In this document: positions 6,227 to 9,765 of the stretch, piece after piece
Layout of the letters: each line of letters opens with the position of its first letter
How positions within the stretch are numbered: the first letter of the stretch is position 1
From: an uncultured Collinsella sp.
Lineage (GTDB): Bacteria > Actinomycetota > Coriobacteriia > Coriobacteriales > Coriobacteriaceae
DNA length: 9,765 bases
Assembly (NCBI GenBank): GCA_958352845.1
Contig: CATWQC010000041.1
Location: 1 to 9,765, forward strand
Direction of reading: 5' to 3'
Position numbers and translations under genes: made by a program
The notes under the pieces: model-generated
The model's input: only the letters and a program-made list of their open reading frames with translations
Told to the model about the DNA's origin: nothing
The model's database searches: none

Positions 6227-8116
6227 CTACTGTTGCTTAGGCATCAGCGGATTCTCGCGCGTGAGGAGATTCATGAACTCCTCGCCCGTGATCGTCTCCT
6301 TCTTGTACAGATAACGAGCCAGCTCGTGGAGCTTGAACTTGTTCTCCTTCAGGATCTGCAGAGCGCGGTCGTGCGCATCCTCGATCAGCTTGGCGACAAT
6401 CGCGTCCACGCGCTCGGCCGTACCGGGGGCGCAGGTGAGCGACGTATCCTGGTTGAGGTACGCGTTCTGCACGGTACCGAGCGCCATCATGCCAAACTCA
6501 TCGGACATACCAAAGCGCGTCACCATGTTGCGGGCGAGTTTGGTGGCCTGCTCGATATCGTTGGCGGCGCCGGTCGTCATCTCGCCAAAGATGAGTTCCT
6601 CGGCCGCGCGACCACCGCAGTAGACGGCGAGCTTGTCCAGAACCTCCTGGCGCGTCGTCAGGAAGCGCTCGTCCTCCTCGACCTGCATGGTGTAGCCCAG
6701 AGCACCGCTCGTGCGCGGCACGATGGTGATCTTGGTGACCGGCGCGGAGCCCTTCTGGCGAGCGGCAACGATGGCATGGCCGATCTCGTGGTAGGACACA
6801 ACCTGCTTCTCATGGTCGGAAAGCACCGTCGACTTGCGCTGCTGGCCGGCGATGACGACCTCTACCGACTCCTCAAAGTCGTCCTGCGTGGCGCGTTTGC
6901 GACCCTCGCGGACGGCGCGCAGGGCGCCCTCGTTGATGATGTTAGCCAAGTCGGCACCCGAGGCACCGGGCGTGGCGCGGGCAATCGCAGTCAGGTCGAT
7001 CGGCGGCTGCGTCTTGACGCTCTTGGCATGCAGCTCGAGGATGTTCTTGCGGCCGGTCAGGTCGGGCAGCTCAACGGGGATACGGCGATCAAAACGACCG
7101 GGGCGCAGCAGGGCCGGGTCAAGGCTGTCGGGACGGTTGGTAGCAGCGAGAACAACGATACCCTTGTGATTATCGAAGCCGTCCATCTCGGTCAACAGCT
7201 GGTTGAGCGTTTGCTCGCGCTCGTCGTTGCCGCTAAAGCCGCCGCCGTCACGCTTTTTGCCGATGGTATCGATCTCGTCGATAAAGACGATGCACGGGGC
7301 CTTTTCCTTGGCCTGCTTAAACAGATCGCGAACCTTGGCGGCGCCACGGCCGACGAACATCTCGACGAACTCAGAACCCGAAATGCTAAAGAACGGCACG
7401 CCCGCCTCGCCGGCCACAGCCTTGGCGAGCAGGGTTTTACCGGTACCCGGAGGGCCGACAAGAAGGGCACCGCGTGGCAGCTTGGCGCCGATCTCCTCGT
7501 AGCGTTGCGGCTTCTCCAGAAAGTCGACGACCTCCTTGAGGGATTCCTTGGCCTCTTCCTGGCCAGCGACGTCCTTAAAGGTCACGCCCACATCTTTGGA
7601 GGCGATAACGCGAGCACCGGACTTGCCCAGTCCGCCGCCGCCAAAACCGCCGCCAAAGTTCATCGAAGGACCGTCATCGCCCATGGCCTTCTTCATGCGA
7701 CGATTGAGCCACCAACCGATGAGGAAGAAAATCGCCATGGGAAGGATGAGTGTGAGCAGGTAGTAGGTCATCAGACCCGAGTTTTTATCGGGAACGACCG
7801 ATTCCAGGGACGCACCGGATTCAAGCACGCGATCGGTAAAGCCAGCATCATTCGGCACGCCGGTCGTCTTGTAGGCGATGTTCTCGTCCTCGCCCTTCTT
7901 GGTGTAATAAATGGTGTAATCGTCCGTGTTGTACTCGACCTTGTCGACGCTCTTCTTATCGAGCGCTTTGACAAACGTCGAGTAATCGGTCTTCGTAATC
8001 TGCTGCGTGTGACCGATGTTGGGGAACAGAACGGTCGAGAGCACGAGGTAGACGACGAAGGCGATGAGCACGTAGAGGATCATATTCCGTCTACGTTTGT
8101 TGTCATCCATCTCCAT
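6227..8116 (-). CDS. ftsH: ATP-dependent zinc metalloprotease FtsH
   Basis: This is a membrane-anchored AAA+ protease that extracts and degrades membrane and cytosolic proteins as a hexamer. Positions are given from the ATG at 8116 (629 aa). TM1 is about 12-31, an extracytoplasmic domain runs to about 114, TM2 is about 115-137, and a Gly-rich linker spans 153-164. Walker A is GPPGTGKT (221-228) and Walker B FIDEID (278-283). The second region of homology carries arginine fingers R338 and R341. The zinc site is HEIGH (443-447) plus D520. Most FtsH proteins read HEAGH, and the pore segment here is FVGRGAAKVR where FVGVGA-RVR is common. Three in-frame ATGs exist (8131, 8116, 8110). 8116 is preferred because GGAG lies 9 nt upstream, while 8131 has no ribosome site. 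The gene has its own terminator and diverges from the cobO-like gene. Confidence 0.96.
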   Translation of the reverse strand: MEMDDNKRRRNMILYVLIAFVVYLVLSTVLFPNIGHTQQITKTDYSTFVKALDKKSVDKVEYNTDDYTIYYTKKGEDENIAYKTTGVPNDAGFTDRVLESGASLESVVPDKNSGLMTYYLLTLILPMAIFFLIGWWLNRRMKKAMGDDGPSMNFGGGFGGGGLGKSGARVIASKDVGVTFKDVAGQEEAKESLKEVVDFLEKPQRYEEIGAKLPRGALLVGPPGTGKTLLAKAVAGEAGVPFFSISGSEFVEMFVGRGAAKVRDLFKQAKEKAPCIVFIDEIDTIGKKRDGGGFSGNDEREQTLNQLLTEMDGFDNHKGIVVLAATNRPDSLDPALLRPGRFDRRIPVELPDLTGRKNILELHAKSVKTQPPIDLTAIARATPGASGADLANIINEGALRAVREGRKRATQDDFEESVEVVIAGQQRKSTVLSDHEKQVVSYHEIGHAIVAARQKGSAPVTKITIVPRTSGALGYTMQVEEDERFLTTRQEVLDKLAVYCGGRAAEELIFGEMTTGAANDIEQATKLARNMVTRFGMSDEFGMMALGTVQNAYLNQDTSLTCAPGTAERVDAIVAKLIEDAHDRALQILKENKFKLHELARYLYKKETITGEEFMNLLTRENPLMPKQQ

Positions 8117-8208
8117 CTGCTTGAACTCCATCTACTGGGGTTGATAATGCTATCTAGAATACCCAACCCGGACGGCGATAAACCGACGCCGGGCACGAAA
8201 GGACAGAG
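8117..8208. promoter_or_regulatory. Divergent intergenic region between ftsH and the cobO-like gene
   Basis: Both genes must be transcribed from this region of about 90 bp. It is AT-richer in the middle (8141-8161, with TAGAAT at 8155-8160 as a weak plus-strand -10). No convincing -35/-10 pair was found on either strand. A 6-bp inverted repeat, GGGTTG (8138-8143) and CAACCC (8164-8169), flanks the AT-rich core. Confidence 0.35.
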
Positions 8209-8694
8209 ATGGCATCACTGGAAGTCGGCAAGGTTCAAATCTATACGGGTGACGGCAAGGGCAAGACGACGGCTGCGCTGGGGCTCGCGCTGCGCGCCAC
8301 GGGCTATGGACTTAACGTGCTCATGCTGCAGTTTGCCAAGAAGCTACACTGCGCCGAACACGATGCCGCACCGCGCCTGGGACTGCGCATTGTACAGGCC
8401 GACCGTGACACGCCCGAGGCTTGCGCCGCACAGATCATGGAGCTGGCGCGCGAGCAGATATCACAGGTCGACGTTCTGATTTTGGACGAACTCGGCGAGG
8501 CCATGCGCCGCGGCTTCGTGACGCGCGAGGATGTCGAAGCGTTGATCGCGATAAAGCCCGCCACCACGGAGCTCGTGCTCACCGGCCGAGGCCTGCTGCC
8601 ACTGGCCGATCTTGCCGACCTGGTCACCGAAATGCGTCCCATCAAACATTACTTCGACGAAGGCCTCCTAGCCCGCCAAGGCATTGAATACTAA
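8209..8694 (+). CDS. cobO: Corrinoid adenosyltransferase (CobO/CobA/BtuR family), short form
   Basis: It would transfer the 5'-deoxyadenosyl group of ATP to cob(I)yrinic acid a,c-diamide, cobinamide or cobalamin, giving the coenzyme B12 form. The P-loop TGDGKGKT is at 13-20. VLILDELGEA (88-97) is the Walker B region. LTGRGLLP, EMRPIKHYFDEG and the GIEY end match the conserved C-terminal half (TGRG, LRPVKH-F, GI-Y). At 161 aa it is shorter than the usual 170-200. The N-terminal lid before the P-loop is minimal, and the central stretch between the MLQF segment and VLILDE is shortened and lacks the usual tryptophan-containing motif. AAAGGA lies 5 nt before the ATG. No other cobamide gene is visible, so this may be a salvage enzyme or a divergent family member. 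Family assignment is strong; activity is inferred. Confidence 0.85.
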   Translation: MASLEVGKVQIYTGDGKGKTTAALGLALRATGYGLNVLMLQFAKKLHCAEHDAAPRLGLRIVQADRDTPEACAAQIMELAREQISQVDVLILDELGEAMRRGFVTREDVEALIAIKPATTELVLTGRGLLPLADLADLVTEMRPIKHYFDEGLLARQGIEY

Positions 8695-8695
8695 T

Positions 8696-8779
8696 TGATC
8701 CGAAGGGGACGGAGGAAAACGGATCATAGACATCACGACGGAGAGCAATGATCCGTTTTCCTCCGTCCCCAAGGGATCA
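8696..8779. repeat. Double palindrome, REP-doublet (REPIN)-like element
   Basis: A perfect 22-bp inverted repeat (8705-8726 and 8749-8770; core GGGGACGGAGG) surrounds a 22-nt spacer. Outside it, after a 3-nt mismatch, TGATCC (8696-8701) pairs with GGATCA (8774-8779). Each half is itself bounded by TGATCC and GGATCA, so the element is two copies of a roughly 31-bp palindromic unit in opposite orientation. It fills the gap between the convergent cobO-like and MATE genes: it starts 2 nt after the cobO stop, and its last three bases are the MATE TGA. There is no T-run, so it is not a classic intrinsic terminator, though the hairpin may still impede transcription or protect mRNA 3' ends. The geometry is seen directly; the REPIN reading is inference. 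Confidence 0.8.
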
Positions 8780-9765
8780 TTTGGCGGTGGCGCGGCCGAG
8801 CCAGTTGCCGCTGTGGTGGTAGATGGTAAACATCGTGGCCGTGATGAGCCAGGTTACGGGGTAGACCAGCAGCAGGTGCTCAAGCGACGGATCGAACGGC
8901 ATAATCGCAAACACCCAGATCACCCTGAGCACGACGGTGCCAAAAATCGTGAGCAGCATGGGCTGCAAGCTCACACCGGCGCCGCGGATGGAACCCGAGG
9001 CGTTCTCGATAATCGAGAAAATCGCATAGAACGGCGCAATGAAATGGAGGATGGTCGTGGTGTACGCCGAGATCGAAGCATCGTCGACAAACAGACGAGA
9101 CAGCGGACCCGAGAATACCAGCAGCACGGCAGACAGGCCACCAATGAGCATAAACGACAGTACGAGCGACGTATGGTAGCCCTTGCGCATGCGCTCGTAG
9201 TTGCGCGCGCCAAAGTTCTGTGCCGAGAACGTGGTGATCGACACGCCAAGCGCCTCGGTAACCATCCAGACAATGCCATCCAGGCGGCCCGAAAGACCCC
9301 AAGCCGTAGTGACATCGGCGCCAAACGAGTTGACCGACACCTGAATCAAAACGTTGGAAATCGAATACGCAGCAGACTGAAAGCCAAGCGGCAGACCACA
9401 TGAGATCATGCTCTTACAAATGCCAGGATCAATGCCGAGTTTGGACAGTGAAAGCCGCCACGCACCCGGTGCGCGCATCATACGAATCATAATCATCGTG
9501 GCGTTGGAGCAAATAGTCAGCGCCACCGCGATGCCGCAGCCCAGAGCCTCCATATGCAGCACGGCAACGAAGATGACATCCAGCACCGCATTAACAAGGC
9601 AGCCGGAAGCGATGATCACAGCAGGCCCGCGCGTGTCGCCCACGGCGCGCAGCAATGCCGTTCCCATATTGAGCAGCAGCGCCGCAACCATGGCGGCAAA
9701 ATAGCAACGGGCATAGGCCACGCCCTCGGCCAATAGTTCATGCGGCGTGTTCATAAGCACCAGCA
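8777..9765 (-). CDS. MATE-family multidrug/organic cation exporter, N-terminus beyond window
   Basis: This is an integral-membrane Na+- or H+-coupled antiporter of the MATE (NorM/DinF) superfamily. The last 328 or so codons are present; about 120 residues of a typical 450-aa protein are missing to the right. The visible part opens in the first bundle with a TPHELLAEGVAYARCYF segment and LLRAVGDTRGP, matching the LRA-GDT-P motif of the family. The second bundle carries GLPLGFQSAAYSISNVLIQ and ALGVSITTFSAQNFGARN, a good match to the Q-G/N-GA repeat of the C-half. About eight or nine hydrophobic spans can be counted. The frame is open to the edge, so GTG and ATG codons at 9760 and 9754 are probably internal. 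The stop TGA is supplied by the palindromic element. Substrate and coupling ion cannot be inferred. Confidence 0.9.
   Translation of the reverse strand, partial: LVLMNTPHELLAEGVAYARCYFAAMVAALLLNMGTALLRAVGDTRGPAVIIASGCLVNAVLDVIFVAVLHMEALGCGIAVALTICSNATMIMIRMMRAPGAWRLSLSKLGIDPGICKSMISCGLPLGFQSAAYSISNVLIQVSVNSFGADVTTAWGLSGRLDGIVWMVTEALGVSITTFSAQNFGARNYERMRKGYHTSLVLSFMLIGGLSAVLLVFSGPLSRLFVDDASISAYTTTILHFIAPFYAIFSIIENASGSIRGAGVSLQPMLLTIFGTVVLRVIWVFAIMPFDPSLEHLLLVYPVTWLITATMFTIYHHSGNWLGRATAK

Noticed and set aside
8166..8194. Possible hairpin CCCGG...CCGGG in the cobO-like leader, considered as a B12 riboswitch fragment
   Set aside because: There is no B12-box-like sequence, and the leader is under 80 nt, far too short for a cobalamin riboswitch.
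6233..8479. Long plus-strand open frame (748 codons) antisense to ftsH
   Set aside because: It is a shadow of the ftsH codons. It also overlaps the real cobO-like gene in another frame and shows no recognisable motif.

Overview
This window looks like chromosomal DNA from a high-GC bacterium of the Coriobacteriia (Actinomycetota), most like Collinsella and its relatives. That placement is inference from GC-rich codon use, free use of GTG and TTG starts, the ileS-lspA-rluD order, and a T-box leader on ileS. No 16S or marker-gene comparison was possible here. Most of the content is conserved core or metabolic genes. I see no CRISPR array, tRNA, rRNA, insertion sequence or phage gene.

Positions 1-4450 are read on the minus strand. 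ileS (isoleucyl-tRNA synthetase) is preceded by a roughly 310-nt T-box riboswitch with an AUC specifier and its own attenuator hairpin. A bidirectional-looking terminator separates ileS from an lspA-rluD pair (signal peptidase II, then an RluA-family pseudouridine synthase cut off by the window start). The stop of lspA overlaps the start of rluD in TAATG, so the two are probably translationally coupled.

Positions 4451-5700 hold a divergent plus-strand gene for an iron-containing (GldA/HcxA-like) alcohol dehydrogenase. It ends in a very strong hairpin shared with the convergent minus-strand DUF523/TudS-like gene (about 5690-6145). Upstream of that gene lies ftsH (6227-8116, minus), with its own terminator between the two. 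Diverging from ftsH on the plus strand is a short CobO/CobA-type corrinoid adenosyltransferase (8209-8694). It converges on a MATE-family exporter (8777 to the right edge, minus, N-terminus missing).

The most interesting signals are not in proteins. The first is the ileS T-box. It is a transcription-terminating type with a 7-nt tRNA-binding bulge reading UGGUUAA instead of UGGNACC, and a second 16/17 complementary pair that encloses the attenuator. The second is an 84-bp double palindrome (8696-8779) that fills the cobO/MATE gap, has the layout of a REP doublet (REPIN), and supplies the MATE stop codon. The hairpin after the alcohol dehydrogenase carries a similar GGGGAC-G core and also overlaps a stop codon. 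No clearly new multi-gene system is visible.
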